From NCBI RefSeq assembly GCF_003481985.1, contig NZ_QUMD01000003.1, positions 1 through 64,000 of the forward strand: a DNA stretch of 64,000 bases. Direction: 5' to 3'. Each line of letters starts with the position of its first letter. The stretch's first letter is position 1. Under the pieces are notes generated by a model. It made no database searches. It saw only the letters and a program-made list of their open reading frames with translations, and was not told the DNA's origin. Source of the stretch: Clostridium sp. OF09-36 (lineage in GTDB: Bacteria > Bacillota > Clostridia > Lachnospirales > Lachnospiraceae). Of the stretch, positions 45,305 to 55,256 are shown piece after piece. The translations under genes were made by a program, and so were the position numbers.

Positions 45305-46885
45305 ATGGAATTGATAGAAAAAACGATTGGGCAGTATTTGGAGGAAGAGGCAAGAAATAAAGAAAATCATATGGCAATAGAAGAGAACGCCTGGAGCTGC
45401 ACCTATGCACAGTTAAATCAGATTGCTGAGACACTTGCGTTTGAGATGGAAAGTTTGGATATAAAAAGGGGAACGCATGTAGGAATCTGGAGCGAAAACA
45501 GTGCGGCCTGGGTGTTTGTTTTTTTGGCTTTAATGAAGAGAGGGGCCATTCCGGTACTTTTGAATACCTGTTACAAAGTGGAAGAGATTCGGAAAGTTCT
45601 GGACTATTCAGATGTGGAGATCTTATATTATGGGACTGGCTACAAGGATTGTGTCTATGCAGACATGATTGCAGATTTGCATAAAAAATTACCAAGAATT
45701 AGATATTTTATTTCAATGAATAAAATGAATGACAGAGCGTGGATAGAAAACCATGAATTAGGGAGCTGCAGTTCGTTTTCAGCAATGAGGGAATTGGTGA
45801 ATCCGGGGGACACAGCATGCATTATCTTTACGTCTGGAACAACCAGTATGCCGAAAGGTGTCATGCTAAGTCACTATAGTATTGTGAATAATGCGAGGGC
45901 CGTGGCCATGGCTATGCACTGGAATGCAACAGATAAAATGTGTATTACGGTACCATTGTTTCATTGCTTTGGAATTACTGCTGGAATTGTTGCTTGTCTG
46001 GTCAGCGGTATGTGTATGCATATTATTCCGTATTTTCATACGCTTCACGTGTGGGAGGCTATAGAAAACAGTCATTGCAGTGTGTTAAATGGAGTGCCGA
46101 GCATGTTTTTGGCACTGATCCGCAAGCAGGAACACAAAAGCAGAAAAGGAAAAGATTTGAAATCAGGAATTATTGCAGGTTCTGCTGTAACATCATTGGA
46201 GTATAAAGAAATCTGTTCACGCTTTTCTTCAATGCATCTGCAGCCGGCATATGGTCAGACGGAAAGCGCACCATGTATCTCGATAGCAGACTGGGAGGAC
46301 AGTATAGAAAATAAGGCAACATCGGAGGGGGAGGTTTTAGAGCATATACAGATTCGAATTAATTCACTGGACTACGAAGAAAACGGTCAATCAGGCGTAT
46401 GTGGAGAAATCCAGGTTCGAGGATATAATGTTATGCAGGGATATTATAAGAAGCCGGAAGAAAACAAGAAAGTGTTTACAGAAGATGGATGGTTAAAGAC
46501 GGGAGATATCGGATATTTGGATGAATGCGGGAGACTGCGTATAACAGGACGTTTGAAGGAAATGATTATTCGGGCTGGGGAAAATATCGCACCACAAGAA
46601 ATTGAAGAGGTAATCAGATTATTTGATGGTGTAGATGGAGTTAAGGTAATAGGAATTCCAGCAGAAGTATTGCAGGAAGAAATCGTAGCTTGCATTGTAC
46701 CAAAGCAAGGATATCCCATATCAAAAGAAGCGCTTCAGGCATTTGTAAGATCCAGACTGGCAGATTATAAAGTCCCGGCACATGTTTTGCAATTTACAGA
46801 ACTTCCTATGAATGTAAGCGGGAAAATTGATATAAAACAGTTAAAAAAGCTTGTGCAGGAACGGATTTGCATGGGAAAAAAGTAA
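45305..46885 (+). CDS. Acyl-CoA synthetase / AMP-dependent ligase
   Basis: 526 residues from ATG 45305. ANL-family motifs: P-loop IIFTSGTTSMPKGVMLSH (near residue 165-190), PAYGQTESAP, motif GWLKTGDIGYLDECGRLRIT, then GRLKEMIIRAGENIAP and the catalytic Lys region near the end (NVSGKIDIKQL). It activates a fatty or aromatic acid to the acyl-CoA via acyl-AMP. Substrate cannot be read from sequence. Operon partner of the MaoC hydratase. Confidence 0.85.
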   Translation: MELIEKTIGQYLEEEARNKENHMAIEENAWSCTYAQLNQIAETLAFEMESLDIKRGTHVGIWSENSAAWVFVFLALMKRGAIPVLLNTCYKVEEIRKVLDYSDVEILYYGTGYKDCVYADMIADLHKKLPRIRYFISMNKMNDRAWIENHELGSCSSFSAMRELVNPGDTACIIFTSGTTSMPKGVMLSHYSIVNNARAVAMAMHWNATDKMCITVPLFHCFGITAGIVACLVSGMCMHIIPYFHTLHVWEAIENSHCSVLNGVPSMFLALIRKQEHKSRKGKDLKSGIIAGSAVTSLEYKEICSRFSSMHLQPAYGQTESAPCISIADWEDSIENKATSEGEVLEHIQIRINSLDYEENGQSGVCGEIQVRGYNVMQGYYKKPEENKKVFTEDGWLKTGDIGYLDECGRLRITGRLKEMIIRAGENIAPQEIEEVIRLFDGVDGVKVIGIPAEVLQEEIVACIVPKQGYPISKEALQAFVRSRLADYKVPAHVLQFTELPMNVSGKIDIKQLKKLVQERICMGKK

Positions 46886-46890
46886 ATATT

Positions 46891-46934
46891 AGGCAGGAAA
46901 TATGCAGTGGGGATATTTCCTGCCATTTTTTTGT
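46891..46934 (+). terminator. Intrinsic terminator of the ligase operon
   Basis: GGCAGGAAATAT-gcagtgggg-ATATTTCCTGCC followed by ATTTTTTTG. Confidence 0.85.
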
Positions 46935-46979
46935 TGCCATACATCTGAAATGAGTTGTCAGTGCAAAATCTCTTTTCAT

Positions 46980-47630
46980 TTATTGCCCAGCCAGCCCACG
47001 GATCTTTTCAATCCCCGGCAGATGCCGGTTCACAAAGGAGATCATTGGCCCGATAAGGATGGCAGATACAATGGTGCCAAGTCCGACGCCGTTTAAGCGC
47101 TGGAAGAAAAGGAATGACAGTACGATCGCAATGATGATCAACGTAACATCAAACCGGATCTTGACCTTACCGAATTCGATGCCGGATACGCGGGAGATTG
47201 CATGGACAATGCCCTCACCCGGAACCTTGATGACATCAGGAGCAACTTCTACGCTGATCCCGATGGCAAGGATCGCGCAGCCAATCAGTAGGCTTAAGAT
47301 GCGCAGTGGCAGTGTCTGCGGGTTCAGCCATGCCAGCACGAGCATGCTGATATCAATAAAGAAGCTGAACAGAATGTTGGCCAGAACCTGCAGAAACTGG
47401 ATCGGGTGAAAATCCTTTTTCAGGATCGCGATCTGCATGACAATGAAGATCATATTAAACAGGAACGTGGTCTGCCCGAAGGTCAGCATGGTGAATTTTA
47501 GGCTTAAAACATAAGGAATACTGGAAATCTGGGAGGTGCCCAGGGCGCTTTTGGTGATGAAGGCAACGCCAAAAGAGTTGATGATCAGCCCCAGAATAAA
47601 GAAAAAATAGCGTTTGGCAAGTGGTGGCAT
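46980..47630 (-). CDS. YczE/YitT-like membrane protein
   Basis: 216 residues, five to six membrane helices. Starts PPLAKRYFFFILGLIINSFG, then VAFITKSALGTSQISSIPYV and a later VAPDVIKVPGEGIVHAIS, the pattern of the YczE/DUF6198 family of integral membrane proteins, function unknown. Single gene; ATG 47630 behind AAGGAGG. Confidence 0.7.
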   Translation of the reverse strand: MPPLAKRYFFFILGLIINSFGVAFITKSALGTSQISSIPYVLSLKFTMLTFGQTTFLFNMIFIVMQIAILKKDFHPIQFLQVLANILFSFFIDISMLVLAWLNPQTLPLRILSLLIGCAILAIGISVEVAPDVIKVPGEGIVHAISRVSGIEFGKVKIRFDVTLIIIAIVLSFLFFQRLNGVGLGTIVSAILIGPMISFVNRHLPGIEKIRGLAGQ

Positions 47631-47905
47631 GGAAAAAGTCCTCCTTTGTAAATTTTTTTGCAGGTTTTTGATAAATTTTGTTTATTGCTGTTACGTTATT
47701 ATTAAGGATACCACGATTTTATACTTGAAACAATGAACGCATTTACTTTTTTGCGTGGTGGTGTTACTATTTATATTAGGGAATTCTGCGTTTTTGGGGG
47801 GAGAATTTGGGTTGTGCATGAGTGAACAGCAATGAAGATAGATTTGGCAGCAGATTCTGCCAGACGCATATGCACAACCAAAAATACGGCTAAGGGGGAA
47901 GGAGC

Positions 47906-50097
47906 ATGGCATTGTATACCAAGCATACAGAAAAACTGTATAAAGCAGCCTTATGGGCTGGAAATATCGTGCTCATGCTCGTTGCAGTCGTTGTCTCCCT
48001 GATCTATGCGTATCATGTCCGCACTTCGCAGATCGAAGTAAAACAGGCGGATTTTATTTCCACGGTAGAATCCATGAAATCCGTTTCCCAGAATTATCTG
48101 GACAGTGAGCGGGGCTATGTGGAAAACTGGGCATTCTACATCAACGACCGGCAGATGACGCGGGAAGAGGCATTGGACTTTTTGCGGTCTATCAACACCA
48201 ATCCGGGGCGGTATGTTCATATTGTAGATATGGAAAATTTTGATGCCTGGTCGGCAAGCTATCCGGCTGGTCATGATGAGATCGATACTTATCACAGATT
48301 CCAGGGCGAGTTAAAGGACTGGGAGCAGCTCATGCTGGATGCCATGTGGGAGATGTACAATGGCACAGCGCCGAAGTTTACGGTGGTCGGGCGGTATCAG
48401 CTGGATGAAACGGTTTCACCGGCAGTCAGTGTCGGGGCACGGATCACGCTGCAGACGGAAGATGGGACGAAAGATTTTCTGCTGCTGCGGGCCATTCCGA
48501 CAAATGTACTGCAAAAGACCTGGGTATTTCCGGCAGAATACCAGTCTGCCGAGGTCGGGATCATGACAACAAAAGGCGGTTATGTGATCCAGTCTCCATC
48601 CATGAAATCAATTTCGTTTCCGGAATATATTCGGGGCTATAATTTCCAGGATGATTACAACAAGGTGGACAGTTTCCAAAAAGAACTGGAAAGCACCGAT
48701 CATGGTGTACTCTGCTATAAAAATTTCAGGAATGAGGACTGTCTGTGGTATTATTCGTCCTTTGGTGGCAATTCCAATCTGGATATCCTTGGTGTGATCC
48801 GGTTGGATGAGCTGCAGCCGGAGAATGGCACCTGGCTGATCGTGTTTCTGATCTGTGGAACGTTGGCGGCCCTGGTGTTGCTGGACGGACTTTATCTGCG
48901 CCAGGTAAACCGCAGACTTCGCAAGACTGCGCAGCTGGTACAGGAGGCCAGTGAGGCAAAGACCCAGTTCCTTTCCTCCATGTCACACGATATCCGCACG
49001 CCGATGAACGCCGTACTTGGCATGATGTCGATCGCAAAAAGCCATGTGCAGGATCCGGAGTATGTGACGCAGTGTCTGGATAAAGCGATGACATCTGGAA
49101 AACGCCTGCTGACCCTGATCAACGATGTCCTTGATATCTCAAAGATCGAGAGTGGTCAGTTTGTGCTGACTCCTTCGGAGGTCTTGGTGGAGAAATTTTT
49201 TAAAGAGCTGGACGATATGCTGGCGCTGCAGATCCGGGAGAAAAATCTGCATTTTACCATTCAGAAAGATGCGCTGCCGCATCCGGTTGTTCTGGCCGAT
49301 CCAATCCGGCTTAATCAGATATATATGAACCTTCTGTCAAATGCTGTGAAATATACCCCGGATGGCGGCAGCATTACCATGCGTTTTGGGGAAGAGCCGG
49401 CAGAGGCGGATAAGAAGCTGACTTGCCTGGTCTTTTGTGTATCCGATACGGGAATCGGCATGACACCGGAATATCAGGACCGGATGTATCAGTCTTTTTC
49501 GCGTGAGATCAATACCCAGGTAAACCGGACTTTGGGTCTGGTCTGGGACTGGCGATTGTGCGTCAGATGGTTGATCTGATGGGCGGTACGATCACCTGCG
49601 AGAGTGAGGTTGAGAAGGGAACGACCTTTACGGTTCGACTGAATCTGCCAATTGTAGATCAGCAGCCTGTGACAAAGCAGGAGGGACATCTGGAAGATGA
49701 TGAGGTAAGAGGTCTTCATCTGCTGGTTGCAGAGGACAACGAGTTAAACTGGGAAGTGATTGAGATACTTTTGGAAGAATTCGGGGTTACCTGTGAGCGG
49801 GTGGAAAACGGAAGGCTCTGTATCGAGCAGCTTTTGGCAAATCCTGCAGGCACATATGATGCGATCCTGATGGATGTGCAGATGCCGGAAATGAATGGTC
49901 TGGAGGCCAGCCAGCGGATCCGGAACTTAGACGAGGCAGCCCTTCGGAATATTCCGGTGATCGCCATGACGGCAGATGCCTTTGCGGAGGATGTACAGGC
50001 CTGCATCTCCAGTGGAATGAATGGCCATATGGCAAAGCCGATCGATACCATCGTGCTTTTGAATTATCTGAAAAAGATAAAAAATAAAATGTTTTAA
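47906..50097 (+). CDS. Hybrid sensor histidine kinase/response regulator (apparent frameshift)
   Basis: About 730 residues if one T is restored near 49538. Layout: membrane helix (17-35), a large extracytoplasmic sensor (36-310), second helix (312-333), HisKA with SSMSHDIRTPMNAVLGMM, HATPase with NLLSNAVKYTPDGG and SDTGIGM, then a receiver with DAILMDVQMPEMNGL and IAMTADAF. The first frame ends at 49579 inside the G2 box (should read RTLGSGLGLAIVRQM). The second frame continues to 50097. The next gene encodes a solute-binding lipoprotein, so the pair may sense an extracellular solute. Confidence 0.85.
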
Positions 50098-50112
50098 TGG
50101 GAGCGTTACGAT

Positions 50113-51405
50113 ATGAAAAGTTTTACACACGGTATGGTGACTGCGGCACTGGCAGCATCATTGCTGTTGTCTGGATGTTCGGCAAAGAAAGAACCGGAAA
50201 CGGGATTTACACCGAGAATGGATAAGGATGCAAAGATCCAGCTGGATATGATCGGTTATTTTGGGAATTTTGAGGCGTTGGATCAGGTCATGAGCGATTT
50301 TAACCGCTTTTATCCGAATATCACGTATACCTACCAGCAGGTAGGCGGGAGTAATGAGGTGGCATATTTGCAGGCAAATCCCAACGTTGATGTTATTATG
50401 ACTTCCAGTGAATTATTAACTCCAAAGGATAGTGCACTTGCAAAATATTGCGTGAATCTGTCGGAGGCAGATGTTGATTTCAGTGCAATAGACCCGCAGA
50501 TGCTTTCTGCATCCTGTATTGACGGCAAACAGCTTGCAGTTCCCATGGGACAAAATATTTACGGGATGATCGTGAATACATCCCTTCTGGAAAAAGAAGG
50601 TCTGGCACTTCCCCAAAATAGAGAGGAATTTCTGGATGTGCTTTCTGCGTTAAAGAAAAAAGGATACAATCCTGTTCAGGGACCAACTGCAAAGGTGTAT
50701 GCGGAGCTGGTGGCAAATCAGATCTTTTCTGGTCTCTGTGACGGGCAGCCACTGAATAAGGCATTGCAGGAGGGAGACCAGGCAGCAGCCGAAGCGGCTG
50801 TTATGCCAGCCGTGGAGCTTGTGGATGAAATTCTTGCGGGCGGTTATACAGATCCTGCGGTCAATGACAGTTACCCGAAGGATAATTATGACCAGGCAAT
50901 CCTCCGTTTCCTGGAGGGGGATGTGCCATTCTGGGTATGCAATACCGAAAAGGTCGGTGGAATGAAAAAACGGGAATCCAAATCCGAAGCATTCCAGAAG
51001 GAACCTTTTTCTTACACGTTTATTTACCCGCCGACCGGGGAGAACGGGGCATACGTTTACCGTGAACTGTGGTGTGGATTTGCGGTGAACAAGGACGGCA
51101 GCCATTTGGATTATGCAATGGAGTTCATTCGTTTCCTTTCCACGGAGGAGGAAATCAACAAGATGGCAAACATCAAAGGAGTTCCGTCTGTGGCAAAGAA
51201 CAGCAGCATCACTGAGAATTATAAACAGGTCCTGGATGCAGAGTTCATTAAGGATGGCAGTGTAAACCTGGGCGAGGTCACGCCGGATATCGTCGAGGCG
51301 TGGTATTCCTGTATGACAGGATATGCGGCAGGGGAGTATGTTTCTGCAAAGGATGCGGTAACCGAATTTCTGGATGTGTGTGACCGGGATATGGGGCAGG
51401 AGTAA
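50113..51405 (+). CDS. Extracellular solute-binding lipoprotein (ABC sugar type)
   Basis: 430 residues with a lipoprotein signal peptide (lipobox LLLSGC, Cys at residue 22). It is a type 1 extracellular solute-binding protein of the sugar/oligosaccharide class: YFGNFEALDQVMSDFNRFYP, then NITYTYQQVGG and GVPSVAKNSSITENYKQV. No ABC permease genes follow. Position 15 bp after the hybrid kinase suggests it presents ligand to the sensor rather than to a transporter. Confidence 0.8.
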   Translation: MKSFTHGMVTAALAASLLLSGCSAKKEPETGFTPRMDKDAKIQLDMIGYFGNFEALDQVMSDFNRFYPNITYTYQQVGGSNEVAYLQANPNVDVIMTSSELLTPKDSALAKYCVNLSEADVDFSAIDPQMLSASCIDGKQLAVPMGQNIYGMIVNTSLLEKEGLALPQNREEFLDVLSALKKKGYNPVQGPTAKVYAELVANQIFSGLCDGQPLNKALQEGDQAAAEAAVMPAVELVDEILAGGYTDPAVNDSYPKDNYDQAILRFLEGDVPFWVCNTEKVGGMKKRESKSEAFQKEPFSYTFIYPPTGENGAYVYRELWCGFAVNKDGSHLDYAMEFIRFLSTEEEINKMANIKGVPSVAKNSSITENYKQVLDAEFIKDGSVNLGEVTPDIVEAWYSCMTGYAAGEYVSAKDAVTEFLDVCDRDMGQE

Positions 51406-51423
51406 AAATACGGAAAAAGCCCT

Positions 51424-51452
51424 TTGACTTTTTGAAAAACAGGCAATATAAT
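51424..51452 (+). promoter_or_regulatory. Promoter of the second damaged MATE gene
   Basis: TTGACT (51424-51429), 17-bp spacer, TATAAT (51447-51452). The transcript begins almost directly in a terminator hairpin. Confidence 0.6.
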
Positions 51453-51459
51453 AGGTGGC

Positions 51460-51511
51460 GAACGAGTAGCAATAACTGCGTAAATCCAGTTTTTGCTGCT
51501 CGTTCTTTTTA
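51460..51511 (+). terminator. Leader terminator before the MATE remnant
   Basis: GAACGAG-t-AGCAA pairs with TTGCT-g-CTCGTTC and is followed by TTTTT. It lies between promoter and start codon, as in an attenuator. Confidence 0.65.
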
Positions 51512-51548
51512 TTTATGGAAAAAGAAAGGAACAGGAGGATTTGACGAA

Positions 51549-52078
51549 ATGTCAGAAGGTAACAAAATGAAAGAAATGCCAGTGAATAAGCTCATGATCC
51601 AGATGGGAATCCCCATAATCTTATCCATGGCACTGCAGGCTGTCTACAACATCGTGGACAGTGTGTTCGTCGGCAATATGAAAACAGGAAGCGAATCGGC
51701 ATTGAATGCCCTGACACTGGTATTCCCGGTGCAGTTGTCAATATCATTCTGGATCCGATCATGATCTACGGTCTTGGACCAGTACCGGAAATGGGGGTAA
51801 GAGGTGCTGCTTATGCAACAGTCATTGGCCAGGTGGTTTCTGCGGTACTGCTGCTCATCTTCCATCTCAGACTGGATCATGAGTTTGAGCATGATATAAA
51901 GTATATGAAGCCGGATATGCGGATCATTTCCATCAGTTTCATTTTCGCGGGAATGAATGTGGCGTATCAGGGCATTTACCAGGCACTGGACGGCGGTATA
52001 GAGTCTCTGGTGATTTCCCTTTTAAGACAGCTCATCATCATTCTGCCGCTTGCGGGAATCTTCTCTTCACGATGGTGA
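51549..52078 (+). pseudogene. MATE-family transporter with deletions
   Basis: ATG 51549 (AGGAGG upstream) encodes a MATE N-terminus (LQAVYNIVDSVFVGNMKTGS, then LNALTLVFPVQ). At about 51733 it switches frame to a mid-protein segment (IILDPIMIYGLGPVPEMGVR, GAAYATVIGQ) that runs to 52078. Roughly 100 residues are missing at the first joint and the C-terminus is cut at the second. The joint sequence CCGGTGCAG could come from either side, which suggests a microhomology deletion. Confidence 0.7.
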
Positions 52079-52256
52079 GACAACCGAGTACGCAAAGCAG
52101 TTTATCCGGCAGGAATATGAAAAATACAAAGCTCAGCTGGACCGGAACCGCACGCAGTATAAGATTGTGTCCGAGGTGACAAATGAGGATGGTTCGATCG
52201 TGATCGAGATCAAAAAGCAGTATAATTCTACGCCGGTGGGGGATTATCTGAAGTAA
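52062..52256 (+). pseudogene. 3' fragment of an unidentified gene fused to the MATE remnant
   Basis: A frame encoding HDGETTEYAKQFIRQEYEKY, then QYKIVSEVTNEDGSIVIEIK and ending STPVGDYLK. It looks like a real C-terminus, but its start is missing and the sequence is joined to the MATE remnant near 52065. Family not recognised. Confidence 0.45.
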
Positions 52257-52270
52257 CAATTTATTTATTT

Positions 52271-52809
52271 TTACCATGCAATCTGCAGAATAATCTGAAG
52301 CGCGTAGCATGCAAAAGCCAGCAATACAGTTGGTACAATAAATTTTAATCCTTTCACAAACTCATCACAGCGGCGGTGAAGTTTCACCAGATTTCCATTC
52401 ACGGTTTCCCGGTACAATGCGATCAGGCGAAGCCTTGCCGCCTCTTCTTCCATTCTTCGAAATGTTCTTTCCGCATGATATCCGGGTCCATTCGGGTAAT
52501 CTGCTCGGGCTGCAACAGACGCATGAAAAATACCAGGACAAAAGCATATGCACCCATCACGCCAATGCAGGTTAAAATATATAATACAGAGACAAAAAGC
52601 TGCAGTCCATCCTGAGGCTTTTCCAGTTGGGAAAGTCCATTAAACAAGCCAATAATAAATACAAAAAAGAATCCGCAGAATGTAATGGTGATATAGACTT
52701 TATTGTCCAGTTTGTTGCTGCGGTCAAACTGGTTTTCATATTCGGTAGTCAGGCTGGTTAATTCCAGTTGGCTTCCGGTTGCAGGATTTTGAGTTGTCGT
52801 GTTTGGCAT
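52271..52809 (-). CDS. Small membrane protein with two helices (apparent frameshift)
   Basis: The first frame from ATG 52809 encodes two membrane helices (YITITFCGFFFVFIIGLFNG and LFVSVLYILTCIGVMGAYAF) and stops after EEWKKRRQGFA. The second (52271-52453) continues ARLRLIALYRETVNGNLVKL and a third helix. Restoring one A near 52455 joins them into one protein of about 178 residues. No family recognised. Monocistronic. Confidence 0.6.
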
Positions 52810-52980
52810 ATGTTAGTCATCTCCATTCTTGGATTTTTTCTTGATTTTTCATATAGAGGTATTTATAATAACTATAAAAGAAAACACCCACTCCTGTCAT
52901 GAGTGCTTTCCTTTTTTAGTATATCATGCGAACATTTGTTTCGCAATCATATTATAAACAATATTGGCTAACAATGAACG

Positions 52981-53040
52981 AGGGGCGAAAGCTCCTGCAG
53001 CCGCCATGCATGGTGGCTGCAGGAACTTTCGCCCCTTTGA
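52981..53040. terminator. Very long hairpin, bidirectional terminator
   Basis: AGGGGCGAAAG-c-TCCTGCAGCC-gcc pairs with GGTGGCTGCAGGA-a-CTTTCGCCCCT around ATGCAT. The stem is about 25 bp, downstream of the aldo/keto reductase gene on the minus strand. Confidence 0.7.
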
Positions 53041-53060
53041 TACTTACTGTGTGATATTGT

Positions 53061-54188
53061 TTATTCAGCCAATAGCTTCGCAGTAACCTCATCAAGTTGT
53101 TCGCGAATCGCGATATGCTGCGGGCAGACTGCTTCGCACTTACCGCATTTGATGCACTGGTCAGCGCGTTTGCGGCCGTGACTGTCTACCAGCCAGTTCT
53201 CCTGGTGCAGGGCACTTGCCTTATCGCCGTAGAGCGTTAAGTAGTTCATGGCGGTAAAGGAACCGGAGATACCGATTTCCATCGGGCATACCTTTGCGCA
53301 GTAATTGCAGGTGGTACACGGGATCAACGGGATGCGGTTTAATTCCTCTTGTGCTTTCTTAAGGGTTTCCTTCTGGGCTTCAGTGAGACCGGTAAAGTCT
53401 TTCATGTAGGATAAGTTATCCTGCATCTGTGCGACATTGCTCATGCCGGACAGCACGGTGATGACTCCGTCCAGGCTTGCAGCAAAGCGGATTGCCCAGG
53501 ATGCAACCGAGGAATCCGGTTCTGCATCTTTTAAGATCTTGGCAACGGATTCCGGCGGGGTAGCCAGCATGCCGCCCTTGACCGGCTCCATGATGATGAC
53601 TGGCTTGCCATGCTTTCTTGCTACTTCATAGCAGGCTCTGGACTGGATGGCCGGGTTCTCCCAGTCAGCATAGTTGATCTGCAGCTGTACGAATTCCATT
53701 TCCGGATGTGCAGTTAAGATTGCCTCCAGCTCTTCCGGGGTAGAGTGGAAGGAAAAACCAAGATGTTTGATGAGGCCTTCCTGCTTCTTTTCCGGCAGCC
53801 AGTTCCACAGATCAAAACGGTCGAAGAACTCTGTGCGGCTTTCTCCGAGGTTGTGGAGCAGGTAAAAATCAAAATAGCCTGCTCCGGTCTGCTTTAAAGA
53901 GGTTTCGAACTGTGCGTGAGCCTCCTCTTTTGTCTTGCAGTTGATCCATGCGGCATTCTTGGTAGCGAGCTGGAAGCTCTCACGCGGATAACGCTCTACC
54001 AGTGCCTGACGGATGACATCCTCTGAGCCTGCATAAGCCCATGCAGTATCGAAATAGGTAAATCCGGCATCCATAAACATGTCTACCATCTGTTTTGTCT
54101 GTTCTACGTCAATTGTGTTTTCGTCTAATTTCGGCAGGCGCATCAGGCCAAAGCCGAGTTTCTTAATATCATGACCCAGATCACTCAT
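53061..54188 (-). CDS. Aldo/keto reductase with C-terminal 4Fe-4S ferredoxin domain
   Basis: 375 residues from ATG 54188. The aldo/keto reductase barrel has FGLMRLPKLDENTIDVEQTK, FTYFDTAWAY (Asp and Tyr of the tetrad), and LLHNLGE. The C-terminus has two cysteine clusters, CTTCNYCAKVCPMEIG and CIKCGKCEAVCPQHI, typical of ferredoxin-type AKRs in anaerobes. Likely NAD(P)H-dependent reduction of a carbonyl. Single gene. Confidence 0.85.
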   Translation of the reverse strand: MSDLGHDIKKLGFGLMRLPKLDENTIDVEQTKQMVDMFMDAGFTYFDTAWAYAGSEDVIRQALVERYPRESFQLATKNAAWINCKTKEEAHAQFETSLKQTGAGYFDFYLLHNLGESRTEFFDRFDLWNWLPEKKQEGLIKHLGFSFHSTPEELEAILTAHPEMEFVQLQINYADWENPAIQSRACYEVARKHGKPVIIMEPVKGGMLATPPESVAKILKDAEPDSSVASWAIRFAASLDGVITVLSGMSNVAQMQDNLSYMKDFTGLTEAQKETLKKAQEELNRIPLIPCTTCNYCAKVCPMEIGISGSFTAMNYLTLYGDKASALHQENWLVDSHGRKRADQCIKCGKCEAVCPQHIAIREQLDEVTAKLLAE

Positions 54189-54252
54189 GTTCTCATCCTC
54201 CTTAGGGTGCTGTTAATGATAATCAATTATATTTTACAACCCGAAGTTGACT

Positions 54253-55128
54253 TTACGTCAAGGAATTTTTTGATAATTCGTGTGAATCCAGTTCATTAAT
54301 AAATGCCTGTACTTGTGGCAGTTCAGCAGATTTTTGAGGATAGAATAGATAGGTTGTGCGGAGAAATGGTTTGGTATTTGCGAAAAAAAGTGGTTTGGTA
54401 ATTCCTGTAAAATTTTCTAGGCAGCATTGCGGAACAATAGCCCATCCCAGATTATGTCGTACCATTTCTAGGCAAGCTTCTGTGTTGTTGATTGTAATGA
54501 AGTTCTCATTTGGAGAAATTTTATTTTCTTCGAGCCAGCGATTCGCGTTTCGTTCAAAAAAAGAATCGGTTTGTCTTCGGATAAAAGGGATTTCTTCTAA
54601 TGAGTAATTTTCATAGCAGGAACTCATGACAGCAAAAACCTGTTCTTTGAGAAGGACTTTTTTATATTCATTCCAGGGATATTCGCCTGGTAAAATAGCC
54701 AAATCATAGTCGCCATTTAACAAACCATTATAAAGAACCCAGCTATGACGAACATTAATTTGTGCAGTAATTTTGGGATAATTTTGTCGGAAGTTCTGCA
54801 GGATAGCAGGAAGATAATGGCGAGCATAGTTCATAGAAATACCGGCATGCAGAGTACCACATAAATAACCTTTGGCACTATTTAAATCTTGGCGTAATTG
54901 TACCATGATTTTATCTGCTGCAAGTGATGCTTTTAGGGCAATGTCACCTTCGGGTGTAAAACGAATGCCATGACGTGAGCGTATAAGCAGTGTGGTTTCC
55001 AGTTCTTTTTCTAACATCTGAATTTGTCTGGTAATTGCAGGTTGGGTTAAGTGTAGGATTTTGGCAGTTTGAGTTACATTTTGGGTTTGATCTAATGTTT
55101 TGAGAAGTAGAAAATCTTGTTCGGTCAT
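54253..55128 (-). CDS. LysR family regulator, divergent to the larA-like cluster
   Basis: 291 residues. The N-terminal winged HTH is LLKTLDQTQNVTQTAKILHL, then TQPAITRQIQMLEKELETTL; the C-terminal co-inducer domain is full length. It is transcribed away from the larA-like gene with a 128-bp AT-rich gap, the classical LysR arrangement, so it probably controls that cluster in response to its substrate. Confidence 0.85.
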   Translation of the reverse strand: MTEQDFLLLKTLDQTQNVTQTAKILHLTQPAITRQIQMLEKELETTLLIRSRHGIRFTPEGDIALKASLAADKIMVQLRQDLNSAKGYLCGTLHAGISMNYARHYLPAILQNFRQNYPKITAQINVRHSWVLYNGLLNGDYDLAILPGEYPWNEYKKVLLKEQVFAVMSSCYENYSLEEIPFIRRQTDSFFERNANRWLEENKISPNENFITINNTEACLEMVRHNLGWAIVPQCCLENFTGITKPLFFANTKPFLRTTYLFYPQKSAELPQVQAFINELDSHELSKNSLT

Positions 55129-55256
55129 TTTTTTCTCCTAGTGTTTTTTTGATATAAAAAAAACTGATGAAATATAATAGAATTATATGATTTTACATTA
55201 TGATAATCAAGTGCTATTCTCAACATAGAGCAAAAAATATTTTGAAAGGGGATATT

